Shown here piece after piece: positions 49,949 to 57,879 of a stretch of 64,000 nt of DNA. A program made the translations under genes and the position numbers. The notes below the pieces were generated by a model. It was not told the DNA's origin. It made no database searches and saw only the letters and a program-made list of their open reading frames with translations. Position 1 is the first letter of the stretch. Every line of letters starts with the position of its first letter. Source of the stretch: DAIMFL01 sp964372215 (GTDB lineage: Bacteria; Pseudomonadota; Alphaproteobacteria; Dongiales; Dongiaceae); assembly GCA_964372215.1 (NCBI GenBank), contig CAYJQC010000005.1, positions 116,676-180,675 of the forward strand, given 5' to 3'.

Positions 49949-50473
49949 TCAGGCGGCCACTGGCTCGCGTCCGGCATGTTCGAGGTCGAGCTTTGCCGGC
50001 GTCACGTTGCGCAGGATGTCGAGCACCGGGCAGTGGCGGTCGACGGTCGCCCTCAGGCGCTGGATGTCGTCGGCGCTGGCCGGGCTGTCGATGGTGACCT
50101 TGGCACGGATGTCGCGATAGCCCGGACGGACCGCGTCGTCGACCCCGAAGAAGCCGCGCAGATCCAGCAATCCCTCGACCTCCACGGCAACGCTGTTGAG
50201 CGGGATGCCCAGGGTGTCTGCGTACAGCCGATAGGTGATCTCCTGGCAGGTACCGAGCGCGGCGAGCACCAGCTCGACCGGGTTCGGCCCGGCATCCTTG
50301 CCGCCGAGCTGGGCCGGCTCGTCGACGGTGAGGCGGAAATCGCGTACCGCCGCCTCGCTGCGCAGCCCGTCGATCTGCCGGGTCGAAGCGGCGAACACCG
50401 CGGCGGCCTGTGCGGGATCGTCGCGCAGCGCGGACTGGGTGGTGGTGAACACGGTCTTGAAGCTTTCGGCCAT
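49949..50473 (-). CDS. OsmC-family protein
   Basis: 174 residues. OsmC/Ohr fold motifs: GGKDAGPNPVELVLAALGTC with the first redox cysteine, and VDRHCPVLDILRNV with the second, so peroxidase chemistry is possible. AGGAGG lies about 8 nt before ATG 50473. It is the first gene of a SAM-riboswitch-controlled transcript shared with metY, which points to a role in sulfur metabolism or thiol handling rather than general peroxide stress. The 436 nt upstream (50474-50909) hold the aptamers, terminator and promoter listed next. Confidence 0.88.
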   Translation of the reverse strand: MAESFKTVFTTTQSALRDDPAQAAAVFAASTRQIDGLRSEAAVRDFRLTVDEPAQLGGKDAGPNPVELVLAALGTCQEITYRLYADTLGIPLNSVAVEVEGLLDLRGFFGVDDAVRPGYRDIRAKVTIDSPASADDIQRLRATVDRHCPVLDILRNVTPAKLDLEHAGREPVAA

Positions 50474-50539
50474 CGCGCGGCCCTCCTCTTGCTCTGTGCA
50501 CACGTGGTGCGCGTTGCGGGGGCCATAGCGATGGAAGAC

Positions 50540-50586
50540 GCTTTAGCTGTTGGTGACGCGGTGCAAGCTGCCCCTCAAATTCCGCG
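50540..50586 (-). ncRNA. SAM-II riboswitch, second (proximal) copy
   Basis: Read on the minus strand: P1 arm CGCGG (50586-50582), AATTTGA (50581-50575), GCTTGC (50568-50563), P1 return arm CCGCG (50561-50557), then GCTAAAG (50547-50541). These elements and spacing match the SAM-II consensus GAUUUG...GCUUGC...GCUAAA. The first base of the GATTTGA box is A here. It ends about 67 nt before the OsmC ATG, too far to cover the ribosome site directly. Confidence 0.75.
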
Positions 50587-50679
50587 GGTCCGTTCGTCCC
50601 CCGTCAGGCGGGGGCGCCGGTGGACCACACCGGCCGTGCGCTTCCCAGGAGGTCCGCCGCGCGGCGGAAGCCCGGGAAC

Positions 50680-50713
50680 AAAAAAATCCGCCGCAGCTTG
50701 GCTGGGGCGGATC
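50680..50713 (-). terminator. Intrinsic terminator between the two SAM-II aptamers
   Basis: On the minus strand GATCCGCC pairs with GGCGGAT across a short loop, immediately followed by a run of seven U (50686-50680). It begins 11 nt after the GCTAAAG of the first aptamer and is the clearest rho-independent terminator in the window, in the position expected of a transcription attenuator. Confidence 0.85.
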
Positions 50714-50724
50714 GGTCGCCCTCG

Positions 50725-50774
50725 CTTTAGCGGCATTTGTAAAGCGCCCCGCAAGCTGAAGCTCAAATCGGCGC
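50725..50774 (-). ncRNA. SAM-II riboswitch, first (distal) copy
   Basis: Read on the minus strand: P1 arm GCGCC (50774-50770), GATTTGA (50769-50763), GCTTGC (50756-50751), P1 return arm GGCGC (50748-50744), an A-rich connector TTTACAAATGCC, then GCTAAAG (50731-50725). This is a full match to the SAM-II (metA) pattern found upstream of methionine genes in alphaproteobacteria. The predicted transcript start is at its 5' edge, and a terminator follows. Confidence 0.88.
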
Positions 50775-50781
50775 TGAGACG

Positions 50782-50809
50782 AGAGTAGCCCAAAGCACCC
50801 GCCTGTCAA
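50782..50809 (-). promoter_or_regulatory. Promoter of the OsmC-metY transcript
   Basis: On the minus strand TTGACA (50809-50804) and TACTCT (50787-50782) are 16 bp apart. A start about 7 nt beyond the -10 would be near 50775, the first base of the distal aptamer's P1 stem. The agreement between promoter and aptamer edge supports both calls. Confidence 0.75.
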
Positions 50810-50909
50810 GCGGTCCGTTGGACACGCCCGGGCCCGCGGCGCGGGGACGGCAAGCCACCGCGCCGCGGGCTCGGCCCGCGGCGCCAAGGCCCCGACGCCG
50901 CTCGACCGG

Positions 50910-51323
50910 TCAGTAGGTCAGGTCGATGCTGTAGTCGAATTCCTCGCCGACATCGACCTGGCGGAAATCATAGCCGTCATAGCCGCGGCTCTTGCAGTTC
51001 TCGTCGCCCTGGATGGTGAACGCGTCGTCCAACGCGCAGAACCGGTAGTCGCCGCCCCAGACCCCGTCGCTGTCGATCTCCTCGGCATAATAGTAGTAAT
51101 AGCGCTCGCGCAGCTTGCCGCCGTAGACCGTGGCGCACTCGGACGGCGCGATGTTCCACCAGCCCTTCGAGGTCCATACGCCGTCCTCGCGATAGCCGAA
51201 GGCGACGGTCACGTCGGCTTTCGTCTGATTGCAGATCTCGAACCCCGCCTGCGCCGCCGAGGCCGCCAGCAAGATCGCCATGGCGGCCAAAAATCCCGGC
51301 ACTATCCGACCCAACCCGCTCAT
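50910..51323 (-). CDS. DUF1036 secreted protein
   Basis: 137 residues. Signal peptide MSGLGRIVPGFLAAMAILLA with cleavage near AQA-GF. The mature part begins FEICNQTKADVTVAFGYRED and continues WTSKGWWNIAPSECATVYGG, ending with FCALDDAFTI and NCKSRGYDGY: the DUF1036 pattern with four cysteines able to form two disulfides. ATG 51323 has GGGGGAG upstream; MGGVS at 51338 is an alternative. It is divergent from the LdtR-like regulator. Function of the family is unknown. Confidence 0.88.
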   Translation of the reverse strand: MSGLGRIVPGFLAAMAILLAASAAQAGFEICNQTKADVTVAFGYREDGVWTSKGWWNIAPSECATVYGGKLRERYYYYYAEEIDSDGVWGGDYRFCALDDAFTIQGDENCKSRGYDGYDFRQVDVGEEFDYSIDLTY

Positions 51324-51496
51324 CGAGACTCCCCCCATATCAACGTCGATTCTGGAACCGTTCGTCGCAGCCACCTGCCGTTTGGCCTCGACTTTGAGAG
51401 AAAACTGCGTCGCCGCCAAGTCCCGGCGATGCGTCGCCCGTCCCGGTCCCGGCGCCATCCCCGCCCGGGTCGAAGGCACGAGCCTGACTTTCTCCT

Positions 51497-51537
51497 ACAT
51501 CTGGAGGCCGAGCAAGTTCAACACCCCAGATGTTGAA
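51497..51537. promoter_or_regulatory. Nested inverted repeats, candidate MarR/LdtR operator
   Basis: TTCAACA (51517-51523), 7-nt spacer, TGTTGAA (51531-51537), perfect in 7 of 7. Overlapping it, ACATCTGG (51497-51504) pairs with CCAGATGT (51526-51533), perfect in 8 of 8. They lie in the 331-nt divergent gap between the DUF1036 gene and the regulator, nearer the regulator. Nothing else recognised in that gap apart from ribosome sites. Confidence 0.5.
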
Positions 51538-51654
51538 TTTTCCGTGATTCCGCACGCCCCCCGTCGGAACGGTGGATCCGCGTAAACACGCCGTTAACGA
51601 ACCCTGTGGTCTAGTGGCCGCCATGTGTCGGAATCGAATCGTGGGGACTGCGTT

Positions 51655-52140
51655 GTGAAAAAGGCCTATCTCGAGACCATCGCGCTGGTCGAGCGGCTGC
51701 ACCGGGAATGCCTCGAGGTCATCAAGGCCGACCTCGACCGGCATGGCGTGCGCGACCTCAACAACGTCCAGGCCCTGATCCTGTTCAACATCGGCAGCGA
51801 CGAACTGACCGTCGGCGAATTGACGGCGCGCGGCTACTATCTTGGGTCGAACGTCTCGTACAACGTGAAGAAGATGGTCGAGAACGGCTATCTCGAGCAG
51901 GAGCGCTCGCCGCACGACCGTCGCGCGGTCAATGTGCGGTTGTCGCCCAAGGGCCTCGCCATCTGCGAGAAGATGCACGGCATGTACGAGCGGCATTGCC
52001 AGGTGCTCAGCGAAGGCACCCTGAGCGAGACCGAGATCGAGACGGTGAACCAGACCCTGCGCCGGCTCGAGCGCTTCTGGGCCAGCAGCATCGACTACTC
52101 GCCCCGTATGGGCGAAGACCGGGTCACCAGCGCCGCCTGA
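51655..52140 (+). CDS. MarR-family regulator, LdtR-like
   Basis: Winged-helix DNA-binding dimer of 161 residues. VQALILFNIGSDELTVGELT leads into the recognition helix ARGYYLGSNVSYNVKKMVEN, and the wing is RSPHDRRAVNVRLSPKG. The phrase GYYLGSNVSYNVKK is typical of the alphaproteobacterial LdtR group that controls L,D-transpeptidase and cell-wall genes. GTG 51655 is preferred because GGGGA precedes it; GTG 51625 adds 10 residues without a ribosome site. It probably controls itself and the divergent DUF1036 gene. Confidence 0.86.
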   Translation: MKKAYLETIALVERLHRECLEVIKADLDRHGVRDLNNVQALILFNIGSDELTVGELTARGYYLGSNVSYNVKKMVENGYLEQERSPHDRRAVNVRLSPKGLAICEKMHGMYERHCQVLSEGTLSETEIETVNQTLRRLERFWASSIDYSPRMGEDRVTSAA

Positions 52141-52224
52141 CCGGCCGCCCCCGCCATCCCCTGACCTGCGACCTCGGCCGGATCGTCATCCCCGGCTGAA
52201 TCAGTCGGAAGCCCGCATCGTGGA

Positions 52225-53337
52225 TTACGAGGACACGCGGGTCGCCGCCAGCCGCGCCTCGTCGAGATGGCAGCCCATGCCCGGCGCGTCGGGCAGCACC
52301 AGCCAGCCCTCTGCGTCGACCTCGAGCGGCTCCACCATCATGAAGTCGCGGCGGCCCGTGCTCCATTCCGGCGGGTCGTAGGGGAACTCCAGGAACGGCG
52401 CGGCGACGCAGCCGGCGACGACCTGGGCATTCGCCATCACCCCCATGCCGTTGGTCCAGGTGTGCGGCGTGAAGATCAGATTGTGCTCCTGCGCCATCAG
52501 GGCGATGCGGCGGAGGCCGGTGATGCCGCCGACCAGCGCCGCGTCGGGCTGCAGCACGTCGAGGCTGCCGCGCTGGATCAGGGTGCGGAACTCGTGCAGC
52601 TCGCGGGTCATCTCGCCGCCGGCGATGCGGATGTCGGTGGCGCGGCGCAGTTCCGCCATGCCGTCGTAGTCGCCGCGATGCAGCGGCTCCTCCATCCAGT
52701 AGATCTCCAGCTCCTCGAGCTCGCGGGCGACGACAAGCGCGTCCTTGAACGTCCACGGGGCCTCGGTGTCCCAGGGCATGCGCCAGCCCTGGTTGCAGTC
52801 CACCATCAGCGTGAGCTCGTCGCCGACTTCGTCGCGCACGGCTTCCAGGGCCCGGACGTCGTCGCGCCAATCGCCGCGATGGAACCGGATCTTCATCGCC
52901 GCGAAGCCGCGCTCGAGAAAACGCCGGGCGGTGCCGGCCATCGCCGCGGGGTCGCGCAGCGTGCCCGACGACGCGTAGGCGCGCACCCGGTCGCCGAGCC
53001 CGCCCAGCAGCTTGTGACAGGGCAGCTCGGCGATCTTGCCGGCGAGATCCCATAGCGCCAGGTCGAGCGGCCAGCAGCGGCCGTAGTGGAACTGGATGTT
53101 GGAGAGAATCCGGAAGTGCCGCTCGATCGCCAGCGGATCTTGCCCGATGAACAGATGCTCGTGGCCCTCGAACCCCACCATCATGTCGCCCGAGGCGACC
53201 CCGGTCAGCCCTTCGTCGGTCTCGACCCGCACGATCGTCGCGTCGAAATGGTCACGCGGGCGCGTGTCCCAGCTCGGGCAGAAGGGCGGGTCCAGCGGCA
53301 GGCGATGATGGGTGACGACGACGTCGGTGATCTTCAT
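52225..53337 (-). CDS. Mandelate racemase/muconate lactonising enzyme family protein
   Basis: Enolase-superfamily dehydratase or racemase, 370 residues. Metal ligands are the aspartate in LMVDCNQGWRM, the glutamate in YWMEEPLHRG and the glutamate in IAGGEMTRE. The base side shows AMKIRFHRG, where the usual Lys-x-Lys is Lys-x-Arg, and an FTPHTWTNG histidine opposite. This places it near sugar-acid dehydratases rather than true mandelate racemase. It diverges from the iron alcohol dehydrogenase. Substrate not inferable. Confidence 0.88.
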   Translation of the reverse strand: MKITDVVVTHHRLPLDPPFCPSWDTRPRDHFDATIVRVETDEGLTGVASGDMMVGFEGHEHLFIGQDPLAIERHFRILSNIQFHYGRCWPLDLALWDLAGKIAELPCHKLLGGLGDRVRAYASSGTLRDPAAMAGTARRFLERGFAAMKIRFHRGDWRDDVRALEAVRDEVGDELTLMVDCNQGWRMPWDTEAPWTFKDALVVARELEELEIYWMEEPLHRGDYDGMAELRRATDIRIAGGEMTRELHEFRTLIQRGSLDVLQPDAALVGGITGLRRIALMAQEHNLIFTPHTWTNGMGVMANAQVVAGCVAAPFLEFPYDPPEWSTGRRDFMMVEPLEVDAEGWLVLPDAPGMGCHLDEARLAATRVSS

Positions 53338-53444
53338 GTCCGATGCGGGCTCGCGCTGGCTGGCGGCTGGCAACTTTGCCCGCGACTTCCCGGCAAAGCT
53401 ATGGCTATCTACCGCCTCTCCAACGACTGCGGCGCGAGACCACC

Positions 53445-54626
53445 ATGACGATCGACCCGTTCTCCTTCGGCCCCACCACGGCGGTCGCATTCGGCGCCGG
53501 ACGCGTGGCGCGCCTGGGCAAGGATCTGGCAGCCCTGGCCGGCGACGGCGCCGCGGTGCTGCTGGTCGCCGATCCCGGCGTCGCCCGGGCCGGCCTCGCC
53601 GACAAGGTCGAGGCGGTGCTGACCGGGGCGGGCTGTCGGGTCGCGCTGTTCACCGATGTGCGCAGCGACCCCCTGGGCAGCCAGGTCGATGCGGCGGCGG
53701 CTGCCGCGCGCAAGTTCGGCGCCAAGGCGGTGGTGGCGCTCGGCGGCGGCTCGACCCTGGACACCGCCAAGTTCGCGGCGGCGATCGCCACCGCAGAGGC
53801 GCCGGCCGATCACTACCAGCTGGCGCTCAATCCGCTGCCGGCGCGCGGCCTCGCCAAGATCTGCCTGCCGACCACGGCCGGCACCGGTTCGGAGACGACG
53901 CGAGTCTCGGTCTTCAACAATGCCAGGGGCGAGAAGGTGTGGGCCTGGGGCGACGCGCTGCGCGCCGACCTGGCGCTGCTCGATCCGACGCTGACCGTCG
54001 GGCTGCCGCCGCTGCTGACCGCCGCCACCGGGGTCGACGCGCTGGTGCACGCCATCGAGGCGGCGACCATCCGCCGGGCCAACGTCATGAACGACGGGGT
54101 CTGCCTGCAGGCGATCCGGCTGGTAGTGCGTCACCTGCAGCGCGCGGTCGAGGTGCCGGACGATCTGGCGGCCCGCGGCGGCATGCAGATCGCCGCCGCG
54201 CTCGCCGGCATTGCCATCGACAATTCGGGCACCGGGATCGCCCACGCCATGGGGCACGCGCTCGGCGCCGTCGGACACGTGCATCACGGCCGCGCCGTCG
54301 GCCTGTGCCTGCGCGCGGCGCTGGCGTGGAACGCCGAGGCGGCGCCGGAAAGGCACGCATTGGTCGCCGAGGCGATGGGGGTGCCCGCCGCGGGGCGCGC
54401 CGCCGCCGAGGTGGCGCGCGATCTGCCGGCCGCCTATGACGCCTTCCTGCGGCGCGTCGGACTGCCGATCGCGCTGGCGCCCGACGGCCTGTCGGCCGGC
54501 GACGCCGCGCGGCTTGCCGAGGTCACCATGGCGCCGGAGAACAAGGCGATGCGCGATGCGAACATCCGCGAGATCCAGCCGGACGATGCCCGACGCATCG
54601 CCGCCGAGGTCCTGAGCGCCGCCTGA
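53445..54626 (+). CDS. Iron-containing alcohol dehydrogenase family protein
   Basis: 393 residues, NAD(P)-dependent group III dehydrogenase. Nucleotide-binding GGGSTLDTAKFAAA and PTTAGTGSETTRVSV are standard. Metal ligands are D and H in TGVDALVHAIEA, H in GIAHAMGHALGAVG and H in VHHGRAVGL, all present. ATG 53445 follows the divergent enolase-superfamily gene; the longer frame from 53343 lies in the promoter gap. A LysE exporter follows after 8 nt. Adjacent placement suggests catabolism of a hydroxy- or sugar acid. Confidence 0.9.
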   Translation: MTIDPFSFGPTTAVAFGAGRVARLGKDLAALAGDGAAVLLVADPGVARAGLADKVEAVLTGAGCRVALFTDVRSDPLGSQVDAAAAAARKFGAKAVVALGGGSTLDTAKFAAAIATAEAPADHYQLALNPLPARGLAKICLPTTAGTGSETTRVSVFNNARGEKVWAWGDALRADLALLDPTLTVGLPPLLTAATGVDALVHAIEAATIRRANVMNDGVCLQAIRLVVRHLQRAVEVPDDLAARGGMQIAAALAGIAIDNSGTGIAHAMGHALGAVGHVHHGRAVGLCLRAALAWNAEAAPERHALVAEAMGVPAAGRAAAEVARDLPAAYDAFLRRVGLPIALAPDGLSAGDAARLAEVTMAPENKAMRDANIREIQPDDARRIAAEVLSAA

Positions 54627-54634
54627 GCCGGCCG

Positions 54635-55306
54635 ATGGATCCGGGGACGCTCGCGCCGTCGCTGCTGGTTTCCGCCGCGCTTGCCGGCGCCATCGTCGTG
54701 CTGACGCCCGGCCCGGCGGTACTGGCGTTTCTCGGCATCGGCGCCGCCCAGGGCCGGCTGGCCGGCGCCTACTTCCTGTTCGGCCATCTGGTCGGCGACC
54801 TGGTGTGGACGGTCCTCGCGCTGGTGGCGCTGGTCGGGGCCCGCCTGGTGTCGCCCTGGGTGTTCCAGGGCCTCGCGCTGTTCTGCGGCGGCTATCTGTT
54901 CTGGCTCGGCTACAAGGCGCTGACCGCCCGGCGGAGCGCCGCCGGCGGCGTCGAGCTTTCGGCCCGGCTGCCGCTCGCCCGCGGGCTGGTGTTCGGGCTG
55001 TCGAACCCGAAGAGCTATCCGGTCACGCTGTCGGTGTTCACCGCGCTGCTGGTCCACGACCTGGGCGCGCTGAGCGTCGGCAACGCGCCGCTGTTCCTGG
55101 CCGCCTGCTTCGGCGGCTTCCTGGCGGCGGACGCGTTCCTGATCTGGCTGGTCGGGATGGCCGTGGTGCGGCGCTTCTACCGCCGCCACCAGCTGTGGAT
55201 CGTGCGCGCCACCGGCGTGCTGTTCATCGGCTTTGCCCTGAACACTTTGGTCCACGCCTGGCAGGACCTCTCGGCGGCCCTGGCATCGCGTCCCGAAGCG
55301 GCTTAG
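54635..55306 (+). CDS. LysE/RhtB-family amino-acid exporter
   Basis: Inner-membrane exporter, 223 residues with about six hydrophobic segments. The family opening is IVVLTPGPAVLAFLGIGAAQ, followed by GGYLFWLGYKALTARR and GLSNPKSYPVTLSVF. It begins 8 nt after the dehydrogenase stop, so it is likely cotranscribed. Substrates of the family are amino acids or related zwitterions; none can be named here. Confidence 0.88.
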   Translation: MDPGTLAPSLLVSAALAGAIVVLTPGPAVLAFLGIGAAQGRLAGAYFLFGHLVGDLVWTVLALVALVGARLVSPWVFQGLALFCGGYLFWLGYKALTARRSAAGGVELSARLPLARGLVFGLSNPKSYPVTLSVFTALLVHDLGALSVGNAPLFLAACFGGFLAADAFLIWLVGMAVVRRFYRRHQLWIVRATGVLFIGFALNTLVHAWQDLSAALASRPEAA

Positions 55307-55342
55307 AGGCGAGAGGGGCCGGTCGCCGGTTCGGGTTCGGCG

Positions 55343-55990
55343 TCAGGCTTCCCAGCCGTGCTGCATCGCCGTCTTGACCGCCTGGGTGCGGTTGGTGACG
55401 GCGAGCTTGCGGTAGATCGACGACAGATGCAGGGCCACGGTCACCGCCTCGATCTGCAGCTCCTTGGCGATTTCCTTGTTCGAGTGGCCCTTGGTCAACA
55501 GCCCCATGACGTCGCGCTCGCGCCGCGACAGCTTGCCCAAGGGGTTGCTCGAGGTGCCGCCGCGCGCCAGCTCGTCGTCGGACCAGGGCTGGCCGGACGC
55601 GAGCACGATGTCGGGCACGTAGCGCTCGCCCGACAGCACCAGCTGCAAGGCGTTGAGCATCGCCTTGCCGCCCATGACCTTGGGAATGAACCCGGCGGCG
55701 CCGGCGGCGAGCGCGCTGAACACGGTGTCGCGGCTCACGTCGCCGGACATCAGGACCACCGGGACCGTGGGATAGCGCTGCCGCATCACCTCGAGGCCGG
55801 TCAGGCCGTTCATGCCGGGCATGCGCAGGTCGAGCAGGATCAGGTCGAGCTTCGCGGCCCGCGACGCCTGCTCCAGCGCATCGGGAAAGTTGCGGGCATG
55901 AATTACCTGAACCTTGGGGTCCAGACGCTGCAAGAAGACTTCGAGCGTGTCGCGTAGCAGGTCGTGGTCGTCGGCAAGCAGAATGCGCAT
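55343..55990 (-). CDS. LuxR/NarL-type response regulator
   Basis: 215 residues. The receiver has acidic LLADDHDLLRD, the phospho-acceptor aspartate in LILLDLRMPGMNG, threonine/serine in VLMSGDVS and the lysine in FIPKVMGG. A LuxR helix-turn-helix ends it (LSRRERDVMGLLTKGHSNKE). ATG 55990 is chosen over 56029 because the extra 13 codons use GTA, ATA and CTA, rare in this GC-rich DNA, and AGAGGA lies before 55990. No histidine kinase is adjacent, so it is an orphan. Confidence 0.87.
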   Translation of the reverse strand: MRILLADDHDLLRDTLEVFLQRLDPKVQVIHARNFPDALEQASRAAKLDLILLDLRMPGMNGLTGLEVMRQRYPTVPVVLMSGDVSRDTVFSALAAGAAGFIPKVMGGKAMLNALQLVLSGERYVPDIVLASGQPWSDDELARGGTSSNPLGKLSRRERDVMGLLTKGHSNKEIAKELQIEAVTVALHLSSIYRKLAVTNRTQAVKTAMQHGWEA

Positions 55991-56522
55991 GTGCCGTAGA
56001 TCCTCTATTACTTCCTCGACCGCGTTCATGTCTTAACCCAAAGCGGGTCGATGGCGCAATTGCATGCCGAACCCAGGCGCAAACATGCGCTCACGAATTA
56101 TTCAGAAACGACAAAACAAAAAGAAATCTACAGTTGGTCTCTATAATGATTCATATATCGATGATGGATTCGTAGCATAGTGCCTTACAGATAATCACAA
56201 GTCAATTCAAACAGTTTCTGCACGTCTGTCGAACAACATTGTCTTTCTACAACCTGACAATCAAGTTAGAGGTGATCACAAGATCACATCGCCTGGTTAT
56301 CTTCGGCTGGTGAAGCGGGCTCCGCGGAACAACATCGCGTCAGCGCGCACGGGGTAGCGCGCGGCGCCGGCGATACATGCCAGTCGATCGGGGATGGACG
56401 CGGACGACGCGCTGCCCCATCGGCCGGGGGCGGCAGGGGGTCGACCAGCAGGCGCTTGGCGCGCCATTCCGGAGGGCGCGCGGCCGCGTCTGGCCGGCGC
56501 CGAGCGCCGGCTGGGTGCCGCC
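55991..56522. other. Long intergenic region with an AT-rich core
   Basis: 531 nt without a supported gene. Positions about 56095-56290 are markedly AT-rich compared with everything around and must contain the response-regulator promoter on the minus strand. AGTCAA (minus TTGACT, near 56200) is a weak -35 candidate. GTGATC-ACAA-GATCAC (56272-56287) is a small palindrome. The remaining 56300-56490 is GC-rich with nothing recognised. Confidence 0.6.
56493..56511 (-). terminator. Stem-loop after gcdH
   Basis: GCCGGCGC, loop CGA, GCGCCGGC: 8 perfect pairs, 12 nt past the gcdH stop on the minus strand. No U-tract, so only a possible terminator. Confidence 0.45.
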
Positions 56523-57749
56523 TCAGCCGGTGAAGGCCTGGATCCCGGTCTGCGCCCGGCCCAGGATCAGCGCATGCACGTCGTGGGTGCCCTCGTAGGT
56601 GTTGACCGCCTCGAGGTTCATCACATGGCGGATCACGTGGAACTCGTCGGAAATCCCGTTGCCGCCGTGCATGTCGCGCGCCGCCCGCGCCACGTCGAGC
56701 GCCTTGCCGCAGGAGTTGCGCTTGATCAGCGAGATCATCTCCGGCGCGGCGCGGCCCTCGTCCTTCAGCCGGCCGACCCGGAGGCAGGCCTGCAGCCCGA
56801 TCGAGATCTCGGTCTGCATGTCCGCGAGCTTCTTCTGGATCAGCTGGTTGGCGGCCAGCGGCCGGCCGAACTGCTTGCGGTCGAGCGTATAGTTGCGCGC
56901 GGCATGCCAGCAGAATTCGGCGGCGCCGAGCGCGCCCCAGGCGATGCCGTAGCGCGCGTTGTTGAGGCAGCCGAAAGGCCCCTTGAGACCGGAGACGTTG
57001 GGCAGCAGGCTGTCCTCGGGCACCTCGACGTCGTCCATGACGATCTCGCCGGTGACCGAGGCGCGCAGCGAGAATTTGCCCTCGATCTTGGGTGCCGTCA
57101 GGCCCTTCATGCCCTTCTCGAGCACGAAGCCGCGGATCGCGCCGGCATCGTCCTTGGCCCAGACCACGAACACGTCGGCGATCGGCGAGTTGGTGATCCA
57201 CATCTTGGCGCCCTTGAGGACATAGCCGCCGGAGGTCTTGCGGGCGCGGGTCTTCATCGAGCCGGGGTCGGATCCGTGATCGGGCTCGGTCAGCCCGAAG
57301 CAGCCGACCCATTCCCCGGTGGCAAGCTTGGGCAGGTATTTCTGCCGCTGCGCCTCGGTGCCGTAGGCGTGGATCGGGTGCATCACCAGACTCGACTGCA
57401 CGCTCATCGCCGAGCGATAGCCGGAATCGACGCGCTCGACCTCGCGCGCCACCAAGCCATAGCTCACGTAGTTGACCCCGGCGCAGCCATAGCCGTCGAT
57501 GGTCGAGCCGAGCAGGCCGAGCCCGCCCAGCTCGGTCATGATCTCGCGGTCGAAGCGCTCGTGCCTGTTGGCCATGAGCACCCGCGACATGAGCTTGTCC
57601 TGGGCGTAGTCGCGGGCGGTGTCGCGCACCATCCGCTCGTCCTCGCCGAGCTGGTCGTCGAGCAGGAAGGGATCCTCCCACGTGAACTCGGGCTTGCCGG
57701 CGGCCTTTGCGGCGGTCGCGGCGGCGGTCGCGCCTGGGGCTGGCGACAT
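56523..57749 (-). CDS. gcdH: Glutaryl-CoA dehydrogenase
   Basis: FAD enzyme oxidising and decarboxylating glutaryl-CoA to crotonyl-CoA in lysine and aromatic degradation. 408 residues. The opening FTWEDPFLLDDQLGEDERMV and the stretch IDGYGCAGVNYVSYGLVARE are diagnostic of GcdH within the acyl-CoA dehydrogenases. The active-site glutamate is in EAVNTYEGTHDVHALILG. ATG 57749; the first 18 residues are Ala-rich. It diverges from the DUF6898 gene across 130 nt. Confidence 0.95.
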   Translation of the reverse strand: MSPAPGATAAATAAKAAGKPEFTWEDPFLLDDQLGEDERMVRDTARDYAQDKLMSRVLMANRHERFDREIMTELGGLGLLGSTIDGYGCAGVNYVSYGLVAREVERVDSGYRSAMSVQSSLVMHPIHAYGTEAQRQKYLPKLATGEWVGCFGLTEPDHGSDPGSMKTRARKTSGGYVLKGAKMWITNSPIADVFVVWAKDDAGAIRGFVLEKGMKGLTAPKIEGKFSLRASVTGEIVMDDVEVPEDSLLPNVSGLKGPFGCLNNARYGIAWGALGAAEFCWHAARNYTLDRKQFGRPLAANQLIQKKLADMQTEISIGLQACLRVGRLKDEGRAAPEMISLIKRNSCGKALDVARAARDMHGGNGISDEFHVIRHVMNLEAVNTYEGTHDVHALILGRAQTGIQAFTG

Positions 57750-57879
57750 CGCGGGTCTCCTGGGATGGTGATAGGGGGCGTGTATGGTTCCTGGTATCAT
57801 TTTCCCGGGCCGGGCTGCGGAAGGCAAGGTCCGCGAGGCGCCGGTGACGGCCGTCGATTTGGGGGCATGGGGCGGACAA

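Noticed and set aside
56056..56068. Sigma-54-like -24/-12 element upstream of the response regulator (minus strand)
   Set aside because: GG and GC are separated by 9 nt, not the required 10, and the flanks fit poorly.
56142..56147. Perfect TATAAT on the plus strand in the AT-rich island
   Set aside because: No -35 box at 16-18 bp upstream and no downstream plus-strand gene.
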